Shown: positions 43,433 to 51,220 of the stretch, piece by piece
Numbering within the stretch: the stretch's first letter is position 1
Layout: each line of letters begins with the position of its first letter
From: Methanomicrobiales archaeon
Lineage (GTDB): Archaea; Halobacteriota; Methanomicrobia; Methanomicrobiales; Methanospirillaceae
Reading direction: 5' to 3'
Assembly: GCA_013415565.1 (NCBI GenBank)
Contig: JAAEET010000002.1
Location: forward strand, 1-58,474
DNA length: 58,474 nucleotides
Made by a program: the position numbers and the translations under genes
The notes under the pieces: model-generated
Database searches by the model: none
What the model was told of the DNA's origin: nothing
Seen by the model: the letters and a program-made list of their open reading frames with translations, nothing else

Positions 43433-44179
43433 ATGAACCTCCCCCTGAAATTTGTGAATCAGAAGATCGAGGAATACGCGATGCAGGTCTCCTATGACCC
43501 CCGGGAGGGCAGGGGCCTGGTTGTGTACAATCTCTCGCTCATTCCCCGCCAGGATCTCGGGGATGCAATCGCCGTCTACAAGGATGCATTCAAGGCGGGC
43601 GTCTGCGTGAGCGGGCTCATCCGCATCATCGAGCAGGGGGAAGAGATTGGCGATTTCCGGATACCTGCGGGGATGACCGGGATTGTGACGGTCTGCAGCT
43701 CAACCCTCGACGGGATCCTGATGAACCGGGGGGTGCCGCTGAACCCCATCGGGGGAGGCGTTGTGGAGATTGAAGGCCGCATTCCGAAGCGGTTCACCCA
43801 CCTGATCCGGTACGAGTATACCACCATCGATCCGCTCCAGGTGCTGATATCGCAGGAGATAACCTCGGTCACCGATGTGATGAGGAGAGGAAGCGGCACC
43901 ATCCTGGCAAATATCAGGGAGTGCCATATGGAGGCGGAACACCTGATCGGCCAGGTCATGGACGACCTGATCGGCTCTTCATTCACCGGAATCCTGGATG
44001 TGGGGCTCCCGAATACCCCTGCCCTGGGTGTCGAGGTAAACCCGCAGTACATGGGCATCGTTGCGCTCGGGGGAACCAACCCGATGGCAGCGATCAGGGA
44101 AGCGGGGATCCCGGTCCAGATTCATGCCATCAAAGGGCTGCTCGAGATCGGGACCATGTCCGAGATCCTTGACTTTTAG
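43433..44179 (+). CDS. Single-domain NrpR-type effector protein (DUF128)
   Basis: A 248-residue protein made of one DUF128/NrpR regulatory domain: FKAGVCVSGLIRIIEQGEEIG, GIVTVCSSTLDGILMNRGVPLNPIGGGVVEIEG, and AALGVEV-type closing (PALGVEVNPQYMGIVALGGTNPMAAIREAGI). NrpR, the nitrogen repressor of methanogens, has a helix-turn-helix in front of such domains; here none precedes it. It may sense 2-oxoglutarate or another ligand and act through partners. It ends 4 bp into trmB on the other strand. Confidence 0.8.
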   Translation: MNLPLKFVNQKIEEYAMQVSYDPREGRGLVVYNLSLIPRQDLGDAIAVYKDAFKAGVCVSGLIRIIEQGEEIGDFRIPAGMTGIVTVCSSTLDGILMNRGVPLNPIGGGVVEIEGRIPKRFTHLIRYEYTTIDPLQVLISQEITSVTDVMRRGSGTILANIRECHMEAEHLIGQVMDDLIGSSFTGILDVGLPNTPALGVEVNPQYMGIVALGGTNPMAAIREAGIPVQIHAIKGLLEIGTMSEILDF

Positions 44180-44943
44180 GTCCTGATCCAGCTGGAGAAG
44201 AAGTTCCAGTACATGGTGAAGAACCGGATAAAGCCGCTTGCTTCAGAATAGAGCGCCGTGAATCCCTCTTCTTTTGATCCCATAACAACCATGGCCTGTT
44301 TTCCATCAACGATGACCACACCACCGGCCATACATTTTCCGGTGGCAATCCCGTGAGACTCCGGAGGAGTCCTGACGGTGACATGGATACGGTCGGGAAC
44401 CGGTGTCGTGAACCGGTCGGTAATGATGTCCACGCGGACCGTAGCTGCCAGGGACAGCAGGGTCGTGATCAGTTCCTCTTTCAGGTGGTCCCAGTAGAAG
44501 ATGATCTGGACGCTGCTCCGGGCACCCCGGAGGAGTTCGAAGAGCCGGGAACGGATCTGGTCGTCACCATGAATGCTCCAGATGAGCTCCTGATCACCGC
44601 GTGCCGGTCGTTCTGCCTGTGCATACACGCGGGAGAGCTCGGTCTTCGCCCGCGTGGCATCCGACTCGATCGACCGCATCAGCAGGTCGATGGCATCATC
44701 AGGTTTGACCGGATTGAACCGTTTGGGGGACGTATTCGACACCGATACCAGATGTTTCTGGGAGAGACGTTCAAGGACGGGGTAGACCGATGCGCGGGGC
44801 ACTCCCGACAACTCGTGGAGTTCCGTGGCCGTTGCACCGGAAGCCTTGAGGAGGGCGACGTATACCAGGGCTTCATACTTGGTAAGCCCGAGGGATTTGA
44901 GCGGTTCTGCTATCGATCCTCCGGATGGTACGGGTTCCGCCAT
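44176..44943 (-). CDS. TrmB-family transcriptional regulator
   Basis: A 255-residue regulator. The N-terminal TrmB winged helix is SLGLTKYEALVYVALLKASGATATELHELSGVPRASVYPVLERLSQKHLV. A coiled linker follows (about 85-110), then a C-terminal effector domain (RARSSVQIIFYWDHLKEEL; KAMAGGVVIVDGKQAMVVMGSKEEG), the usual TrmB sugar- or ligand-sensing part. It faces the secreted protein at 45008 across a 64-bp gap that holds an 8-bp inverted repeat, its probable operator. Confidence 0.85.
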   Translation of the reverse strand: MAEPVPSGGSIAEPLKSLGLTKYEALVYVALLKASGATATELHELSGVPRASVYPVLERLSQKHLVSVSNTSPKRFNPVKPDDAIDLLMRSIESDATRAKTELSRVYAQAERPARGDQELIWSIHGDDQIRSRLFELLRGARSSVQIIFYWDHLKEELITTLLSLAATVRVDIITDRFTTPVPDRIHVTVRTPPESHGIATGKCMAGGVVIVDGKQAMVVMGSKEEGFTALYSEASGFIRFFTMYWNFFSSWIRT

Positions 44944-44950
44944 TGAATAC

Positions 44951-44959
44951 GTATATATA
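44951..44959 (+). promoter_or_regulatory. TATA box of the COG1361 protein gene
   Basis: GTATATATA at 44951-44959. A start about 25-28 bp downstream falls within the inverted repeat at 44974-44997, leaving a leader of roughly 25 nt. Confidence 0.5.
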
Positions 44960-44973
44960 GGGTTGACTCTTAA

Positions 44974-44997
44974 ATGTTGTTATCACAAAAACAACAT
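44974..44997. promoter_or_regulatory. Putative TrmB operator
   Basis: ATGTTGTT (44974-44981) and AACAACAT (44990-44997) are perfect 8-bp inverted arms with an 8-bp spacer. The site covers the likely transcription start of the secreted-protein gene and lies 31 bp before the trmB start. Confidence 0.6.
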
Positions 44998-45007
44998 AGG
45001 AAATACC

Positions 45008-46282
45008 ATGAAAATCGCTCATTTTGGGATTCTGGTTATTTTAATTGGTTTATTGATGGTCCCGGTACAGGCGGGGACAAAATACATGTCAGGGGGACCT
45101 GAGCTGACCGCCTCGATTGCAGGAAGCAACGAGATCTCACCTGGTGAGGATGCCACCATCAGGGTGAATGTCGAGAACAAGGGTCTTATCGATATCAAGT
45201 TTGTCCAGTCCGGAATTGTCGACCGTGACGATCTCCCCAATACAGCGAAACTGGTCCGGGTGAGCCTGGGAACCGGGGATGCCCCGGTCACGATCAAGTC
45301 AGATCCCCAGATGATCGGGGACATCAAGGGCGGTACTCATGTCCAGGTGCCGTTCACGGTCAAAGTGAAAGCAAACGCTGAAGCCGGGTCCTATATCCTT
45401 CCCCTCACCCTCGAGTACACGTATCTCCGGGAGGCTGAGCAGTACGGCCAGGACAGCATCATCTACACCTATAAGGAGGTCAATGAGACCATCGGGCTCC
45501 CGGTGGTCATCAAGCCCGAAGCGTTCCTGGAAATCGCGGATCTCGGTGCAGAGCACCTGAATGCCGGCAATGAAGGCTACCTCACCCTCGGGGTACGGAA
45601 TGCGGGCTTTGTCGATGCCGGATCAGCCATTCTCAAAATTTCCCGGAATGGCAACAGCCCGGTGATCCCTACTGACAGCAGCGTCTTCATCGGTGATTTT
45701 CCGGTCAATGGAACCGTGGAGACCCGGTTCAAGGTATCGGTTTCCCGTGAAGCCGGGGAGCAGAGCTACCCCCTCGACGTCTTCCTGGTGTATGAGGACG
45801 ATGCCGGCGATACCGTTACCTCCGATGTGGTGACCATCGGAGTCCCCGTCCAGGGCAAGATCGAATTTGCCGTGACCAGTATCCCCGGGCCGCTGCGGGC
45901 AGGAGAAAAGACGGTGATCGAGGTCGAATACCAGAATACCGGAGCGGCAACGGCATACAGCGCCCAGGCACGCATCAGTGCGGTTGACCCCTTCACCAGC
46001 AACGACGATACCGCCTACCTCGGCGATCTCGCCCCCGGTGAGAGAGCCATTGCCCGGTACGAAGTGAGCGTGGATGGTTCTGCGACCCCGAAGGAGTATG
46101 GACTCGATTCGGAAATACGGTACCGTGATGCCCTTGACAACAGCCAGATATCCGATTCGATGAAGGTGCCGGTGATCATCGAACAGGCTTCATCCATTCT
46201 CCCGATCATTGCCGTCATCGTGCTGGTTCTTGCCGGAAGCGGTGCAGCTTATTATTTCATGGGGAGAAAAAAGAAGAGCTGA
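45008..46282 (+). CDS. Secreted COG1361-type surface protein with CARDB-like repeats
   Basis: A 424-residue protein with signal peptide (FGILVILIGLLMVPVQAG) and C-terminal membrane anchor (ILPIIAVIVLVLAGSGAAYYF) followed by GRKKKS. Between are three Ig-like or CARDB-type beta domains (about 30-170, 175-285, 290-395), each with the pattern L-x-x-G-D/E-x-x-x-x-x-V-x-V-x-N-x-G. Such proteins often work with RND-type exporters in methanogens. Control by the facing TrmB is likely. Confidence 0.8.
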   Translation: MKIAHFGILVILIGLLMVPVQAGTKYMSGGPELTASIAGSNEISPGEDATIRVNVENKGLIDIKFVQSGIVDRDDLPNTAKLVRVSLGTGDAPVTIKSDPQMIGDIKGGTHVQVPFTVKVKANAEAGSYILPLTLEYTYLREAEQYGQDSIIYTYKEVNETIGLPVVIKPEAFLEIADLGAEHLNAGNEGYLTLGVRNAGFVDAGSAILKISRNGNSPVIPTDSSVFIGDFPVNGTVETRFKVSVSREAGEQSYPLDVFLVYEDDAGDTVTSDVVTIGVPVQGKIEFAVTSIPGPLRAGEKTVIEVEYQNTGAATAYSAQARISAVDPFTSNDDTAYLGDLAPGERAIARYEVSVDGSATPKEYGLDSEIRYRDALDNSQISDSMKVPVIIEQASSILPIIAVIVLVLAGSGAAYYFMGRKKKS

Positions 46283-46983
46283 TGCAGTGCTGGAACGGCC
46301 CCCTCCCTTCTCCCGATGTCAGGACCATTGAAGATATGGGGCCGGTTCTCGCAGATCCCTCCTGCCGTGAGAGAGGACCGCTCTATTTCATGTACCGCGA
46401 TCTTGCCCTCGCCCCGCAGGACCGCACATGGCTGGCAGACCACCATATCCGGTATGATATCACGGTCATTTCACCCCGCGACCTCTGCGGTGAACTGGCA
46501 AAGACCAAGGGCCACTACCACCCGATCTCCCCAACAGGCATCCCGTATCCTGAAATCTACGAAGTCCTTGAGGGGAGCGCCCATTACCTCCTCCAGAAGA
46601 GAGACCTTTCCGACATTATCGTGGTGGCCGCGGGTGTCGGGGATCTGGTGGTGGTCCCCCCGGGATACGGTCATGTTACCATCAATGCCGGGAGATCGGA
46701 CCTGGTCATGGCAAACCTTGTTTCATCAGCATTTTCAAGCGAATACGATGAGTACGAACGGCTGCGGGGTGGTGCCTACTACGAGCTTTCCGGGGGGAAG
46801 GTTGTGAAGAACCCTGCATATCCCGATCTCCCCCTGCCCCGCAGTATCCGTGCCTCACAGATCAGGCCCCGGCTGCCCTTTGCGGAGGGGGGACTGTACG
46901 ATCTGGTGGGAAGCGATCAGCTCGCGTTTCTGAACGTTCCGGAAAAAGAGAACAGTATATTCACTCCGTACCAAAGAGTGTAG
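46282..46983 (+). CDS. pgiA: Glucose-6-phosphate isomerase, cupin type
   Basis: A 233-residue cupin enzyme interconverting glucose-6-P and fructose-6-P. The metal motif TKGHYHPISPTGIPYPEIYEVLEG and the second cupin box PPGYGHVTINAG supply two His, Glu and His. It is typical of euryarchaeal PGI. The ATG lies in the stop of the preceding gene (TGATG). Its end overlaps nadE on the other strand by 23 bp. Sugar metabolism next to a TrmB regulator fits the TrmB theme. Confidence 0.9.
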   Translation: MQCWNGPLPSPDVRTIEDMGPVLADPSCRERGPLYFMYRDLALAPQDRTWLADHHIRYDITVISPRDLCGELAKTKGHYHPISPTGIPYPEIYEVLEGSAHYLLQKRDLSDIIVVAAGVGDLVVVPPGYGHVTINAGRSDLVMANLVSSAFSSEYDEYERLRGGAYYELSGGKVVKNPAYPDLPLPRSIRASQIRPRLPFAEGGLYDLVGSDQLAFLNVPEKENSIFTPYQRV

Positions 46984-47710
46984 GTGCGGGAAGACGTTTG
47001 TGCTCGCTCGCCCGTACCAGGGAGAGAACTTTCTCTTCGACCGGTGTGGTGCTCTTCCACCCGTTCTGCGAGAGTGACCGGAGTGCGGCGTCGATCTCGG
47101 GATAGGTAAGTCCGATCTCCTGCTCGTCCTGCTGTCCGGTCCAGAGTCCGGCGGAGGGAGGTTTTCTGATGATCGGTTCCGGTATGCCCAGGTCGATGGC
47201 GTACTCGATGACTTCTGTCTTGTACAGGTGGAGGATGGGCTGGATGTCGGCGGCATTATCCCCGAATTTCGTGCAGTAACCGAGCAGATACTCGGTCCTG
47301 TTCGAGGTTCCGCAGACCAGCCTTCCGTCCCGGTTTGCATGGTAGTAGAGGACTGCCATGCGGGTCCTCGCCATGAGGTTCCCGAGCAGGTAGGGTGACG
47401 CGGTGAAACCGGGCAGCGACCGGTAAGCATCGAGGATCGGCTCGATGGATATGACCTGGTGATCCATCCCGAGTTCGCGGCAGAGCAGGGCCGCATCGGC
47501 AATATCTTCTTGCAGGGTCACCGCGGAGGGCAGGGTGAGGCCGAGCACCCGTCCGCCTCCAATGGCACGACAGCAGAAGGCTGCTGCTACCGCCGAATCG
47601 ATACCGCCGGATAGTCCAATCACGATCCGTTCATGCCCGCTGCTCCAGACCGTGTACCGGATCATCTGCTCGATCCGGCCCATGGCACAGCCCCGGTTCC
47701 CGTCCATCAT
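46961..47710 (-). CDS. nadE: NH3-dependent NAD+ synthetase
   Basis: A 249-residue enzyme that amidates nicotinic acid adenine dinucleotide. PP-loop SGGIDSA, LVCGTSNRTEYLLGYCTKFGD and KTEVIEYAIDLGIPEPIIRKPPSAGLW are the family signatures. There is no glutaminase domain, so ammonia is the nitrogen source. Two starts are possible (47710 and 27 bp inside). It stands 7 bp after the K+ channel gene on the same strand. Confidence 0.94.
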   Translation of the reverse strand: MMDGNRGCAMGRIEQMIRYTVWSSGHERIVIGLSGGIDSAVAAAFCCRAIGGGRVLGLTLPSAVTLQEDIADAALLCRELGMDHQVISIEPILDAYRSLPGFTASPYLLGNLMARTRMAVLYYHANRDGRLVCGTSNRTEYLLGYCTKFGDNAADIQPILHLYKTEVIEYAIDLGIPEPIIRKPPSAGLWTGQQDEQEIGLTYPEIDAALRSLSQNGWKSTTPVEEKVLSLVRASEHKRLPAPTLFGTE

Positions 47711-47717
47711 ACAACTC

Positions 47718-49427
47718 TCACACGATATCGATTAATCTTTTGAGATCAGCGGCATATCCGATCGCGATCAGGGAATCACCCTCGACCAGCAGTTCGTCCT
47801 TCTCCGGGCTGACCACCGACCGGGATATCCCTTCTATTCCCGCAATCCGCACGCCGGATTGCTTCTCAACCCACCCGACACTGCGCGAGATACTCATTTC
47901 AACCTTCTTCCGCACCACCTTCTGGGCGTTCGGCAGGTTCAGAATGACATAGACGATGTCCGAAAGAACCACCCCGCCGATAACCTGACCCCCGATGGAG
48001 GGGAGGAGGGCGACGTAGTCGGCACCGGCACGATAGAGTTTTGGCACCGACGCAGGTTCATTGGCCCTTGCAAGAATACGGAGACCGGGATTGAGGTCGC
48101 GGGCGATCAGGGTGGTGAATATATTGAGGTCGTCATCGTTGAGTGCGATGATGAAGAACTTGGCATCTTCGATATGCGCCTCGCGGAGCGCTGCCTCGTC
48201 CTCGGCATTCCCGAGCACCTGGGTGATATCATGCGCCTTCTGATCGATGGCAACACACTCGATGCCAAGGTTGGTCAGCTCACGGTATGCCGAGAGTCCC
48301 ACATCTCCGAAACCTCCGATAATGGCGAGCTCCTGCCCGTCACCTTTCGGCATAAACTCCCGGGTGACCAGGTCTTCGATGCGGCTGACCTGGCCGATCA
48401 GGAACAGCATGGTGCTGGTATCGAGGATCTCCTCGCCCGTGGGATAGAGCCGGAAGTGCCCGCCCCGCGAGATCATCAGGGTGGAGAACCCGTAGGTCCC
48501 GGGCAGGTCAAGGTCGCCGAGGTTTTTTCCCGCCGCCCGCGAGCCCTCGACGATCGGGATGTTGATAATCCGGAGCTTGGTTGCGGCATCGGGGGGAAGT
48601 TCTCCCGGGAACCGGTCCATGAGGGTCTCTTCAACAATGGTATCGATATGCGTGGTGAGCGCCGCATGGCGGGCGAGGATCTGGCCGGTCACGTGTTTTG
48701 CCGAGAGCACGTAATCAGCACCGGCATACCGGAGGTAGCGGTCAAGGGAGAGCTTGTCGACCACGGTGATGATCTTCCCTGTAGCGGATGCCCGTATCCC
48801 GAGAATGATTGCCGCTGATGTCCGTTCTTCCTCGCAGATGATGGTGGTGTAGGCGTCCCTGACACCGGCATCGTACCAGAGCGAAGGCTCACTGTAGTCC
48901 CCCCAGATGACGTAGGCCTCGGTCCCGATCTCCTGTGCGGCACGACGGGCAATTTCCGGTTCATCCACAACGATGAGGAGCGGGAGCCGCGAGACCGAGA
49001 GACACTCGATGAGCGACCGGGTCAGTTCGCCGTATCCCACGATGATCACGTGTCCGGTGAGCGTGTGGGGCGGTTTTCGGGGGGGCGCACGCTGGAAGAG
49101 AGAGCTCAGATACGGCACGAGGAGCAAGGGAATGATCATGAAGATGAGGATAATCCCGGTAATCAGCATCCCGATGGTGATGAGGATGGTGATCTCGTTT
49201 TCAAACGGCAGGAGCTCTCCGTATCCGAGCGTGGTTACCGTCTCGAGAACAAAGAGGAGGGATGTGGGCCAGCTGATGGGTTTTTTCTCGAGAATGGGAT
49301 ATGCGTAGTGAAAAACCGCGGTATAGGCCACGATCTGGGCGGTGAAGAGGAGGAAATAAGAAACGATCTTCGCCCGCCGGGATACATGGAATATCCGCCA
49401 GAAGAGGCCCCCCCTAGCAGAGATCAT
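47718..49427 (-). CDS. Potassium channel with two RCK domains
   Basis: A 569-residue protein. A first membrane helix at about 21-42, selectivity filter TLGYG (66-70) in a pore loop, and a second helix at about 78-105 form the pore. Two TrkA-N plus TrkA-C pairs follow (first TrkA-N from GHVIIVGYGELTRSLIE; second from ELAIIGGFGDVGLSAYREL). Two tandem RCKs in one chain, as here, build a ligand-gated ring. ATG at 49427, within the stop region of the tRNA thiolase, has GGAGGTG upstream. An open frame to 49625 is rejected. Confidence 0.9.
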   Translation of the reverse strand: MISARGGLFWRIFHVSRRAKIVSYFLLFTAQIVAYTAVFHYAYPILEKKPISWPTSLLFVLETVTTLGYGELLPFENEITILITIGMLITGIILIFMIIPLLLVPYLSSLFQRAPPRKPPHTLTGHVIIVGYGELTRSLIECLSVSRLPLLIVVDEPEIARRAAQEIGTEAYVIWGDYSEPSLWYDAGVRDAYTTIICEEERTSAAIILGIRASATGKIITVVDKLSLDRYLRYAGADYVLSAKHVTGQILARHAALTTHIDTIVEETLMDRFPGELPPDAATKLRIINIPIVEGSRAAGKNLGDLDLPGTYGFSTLMISRGGHFRLYPTGEEILDTSTMLFLIGQVSRIEDLVTREFMPKGDGQELAIIGGFGDVGLSAYRELTNLGIECVAIDQKAHDITQVLGNAEDEAALREAHIEDAKFFIIALNDDDLNIFTTLIARDLNPGLRILARANEPASVPKLYRAGADYVALLPSIGGQVIGGVVLSDIVYVILNLPNAQKVVRKKVEMSISRSVGWVEKQSGVRIAGIEGISRSVVSPEKDELLVEGDSLIAIGYAADLKRLIDIV

Positions 49428-50325
49428 CCAGCACCTCCGAGAGCATCCTGCAGGTCCTGCATTCGCCGATGAACGGCTCACCGCAGCTCTCACAGATCGC
49501 GGCTGCGGGCACGTCTCCCCCGATTCCCGATAAGCGTTCGCCGAGGTTGACCAGCGAGTAGCGGGTGGCCGGGTGACGCCACGCATAATCGTTGAGGAGA
49601 TTCCTGACATCGGCCCGGAGGGCATTGTGGGAGTACGGGCAGCGTCCGATCTCGAATCCCTCGATGTGGAGCAGAGCGTAGAGCGCCACCTCCCGTTCCG
49701 GGATGTACATGAACGGTTTTATCCTTGGAACCAGGCCTTCCGCAGCGCCGGACGGGCGGAGGAGCCGGTCGGCGTCGCCGCGCAGGACGTTCATCAGCAC
49801 GCTCTGCGCTTCATCATCGAGATTGAACCCGAGCGCAAGACGGGTGATCCCATGCTGTTTTGCGACCCTGTTCAGGAGCTGCCGCCTCAGTACACCGCAG
49901 TACGAGCAGGAGAGCCGGTCTCCCTTCTTCCCGACAATCTGATCGACAGTGATCCCGAAATAATCCTCAAACGAGGCGGGGATATGCTCCACCCCGAGTC
50001 CTTCGGCAATGCGCCGGGCAACCATACAATCCCGGTATCCTTGTATCCCCTCATCGATGGTGAATGCAACCAGGCTGATATCGTGCCGCTTCCCAAGAAG
50101 TTTGACAAGAAAGTGGAGGAGAGCGCTGCTGTCTTTTCCACCGCTCATGGCAACCCCGATCCGGTCGCCGGGGGTGATCCATCGGTGCTGCCGGATCGCC
50201 CGTTTGGCCTTTGATTCAAAATCGGCAACAAAGTGTGACCTGCAGAGATGGAGGCCGGAGTAGCGCTGGAAGATGATGGCCGGACGCCGGCACTTGCTGC
50301 AGGGGATTTCTGGCAACCAGATCAA
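49414..50325 (-). CDS. tRNA 2-thiolation protein (TtuA/Ncs6 family)
   Basis: A 303-residue protein. PP-loop SGGKDSSALLH activates the uridine, and CSYCGVLRRQLLNRVA holds the catalytic Cys for thiolation. N-terminal CSKC...CRSH and C-terminal CESCGEPFIGECRTC form zinc fingers typical of TtuA/Ncs6 (family TIGR00269). It thiolates U34 or U54 of tRNA. Start uncertain: TTG at 50325 or TTG at 50316; the second leaves a better leaderless distance from its TATA box. It is coupled to the K+ channel. Confidence 0.9.
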   Translation of the reverse strand: MIWLPEIPCSKCRRPAIIFQRYSGLHLCRSHFVADFESKAKRAIRQHRWITPGDRIGVAMSGGKDSSALLHFLVKLLGKRHDISLVAFTIDEGIQGYRDCMVARRIAEGLGVEHIPASFEDYFGITVDQIVGKKGDRLSCSYCGVLRRQLLNRVAKQHGITRLALGFNLDDEAQSVLMNVLRGDADRLLRPSGAAEGLVPRIKPFMYIPEREVALYALLHIEGFEIGRCPYSHNALRADVRNLLNDYAWRHPATRYSLVNLGERLSGIGGDVPAAAICESCGEPFIGECRTCRMLSEVLDDLC

Positions 50326-50362
50326 CCTTTATTTCCCGTATAGATAAAATTGTGTAGAATAT

Positions 50363-51220
50363 ATGGGAATTTCAGCCGACCACATCCGCGAGCTCCACCG
50401 GTATGAGATCCGCATCCTGATGATCCTGGAGCGCCTGATGCGGCGGTATCGGTGGGTTCCGCTCGATATTCTCAGGAGAACAATCGGGCTCTCAGAATCG
50501 GAGGTCTCCTACCGGCTCGGCCGCCTGATGGCGATGGGACTGGTCAGGTTCGATGCCGTTCCCTACGAAGGATACTCCCTGGTCTTCACCGGCTACGACG
50601 CCCTGGCCCTCATCTCCCTCACGAAGAAGGGAACGGTCAGGGCCCTCGGCCCCCTCATCGGGGAAGGCAAGGAGGCCGTGGTCTACGAAGGTCTCGGCCT
50701 CTCCGAGCTCGCGCTCAAATTTCATCATGTCGGCCAGCGATCGTTCCAGTCTGCCCGGGTCACCCGGGAATACATGCCCGAGGAGGGGCACTGCCCCTGG
50801 ATCTTCGCCTCCCGCCTCTCGGCCGAACGGGAATTTGAAGCGCTCCGGACGCTCCATCCCGCCGTCAGCGTTCCGCTCCCCGTCGATATCAACCGCCATA
50901 CCGTGGTTATGGAGTTTGTTCCCGGAGCCACCCTCAACCGGTGCACGCTTGAGTCTCCCCGCGAAGTCCTCGCGGAGATTCTCGAAAATGTCCGCCGTGC
51001 ATACGGGAGCGGGATCATCCATGCCGATCTCTCCGAGTTCAACGTGATGCATGACGGATCCCAAATCTACCTGATCGACTGGCCGCAGTGGGTCGGCACC
51101 GATCATCCCAATGCGGCAGAACTCCTCGTGCGTGATCTCGGGAACATCACCCGCTATTTCTCCCGTCGCTATGGTATCGAGGTTACGGCCGAGGAAGCCC
51201 ATGGTGAGGTTACGGGATGA
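50363..51220 (+). CDS. rio2: RIO2 serine kinase
   Basis: A 285-residue atypical kinase needed for small-subunit maturation. An N-terminal winged helix (about 10-90) precedes the kinase part: LIGEGKEAVVYEG (P-loop), HADLSEFNVM (catalytic Asp), LIDWPQWVGTDHP (metal Asp). A TATA box (TATAGATAA) lies 22-24 bp before the ATG, consistent with leaderless mRNA. It overlaps the DUF460 gene by 4 bp. Confidence 0.95.
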   Translation: MGISADHIRELHRYEIRILMILERLMRRYRWVPLDILRRTIGLSESEVSYRLGRLMAMGLVRFDAVPYEGYSLVFTGYDALALISLTKKGTVRALGPLIGEGKEAVVYEGLGLSELALKFHHVGQRSFQSARVTREYMPEEGHCPWIFASRLSAEREFEALRTLHPAVSVPLPVDINRHTVVMEFVPGATLNRCTLESPREVLAEILENVRRAYGSGIIHADLSEFNVMHDGSQIYLIDWPQWVGTDHPNAAELLVRDLGNITRYFSRRYGIEVTAEEAHGEVTG

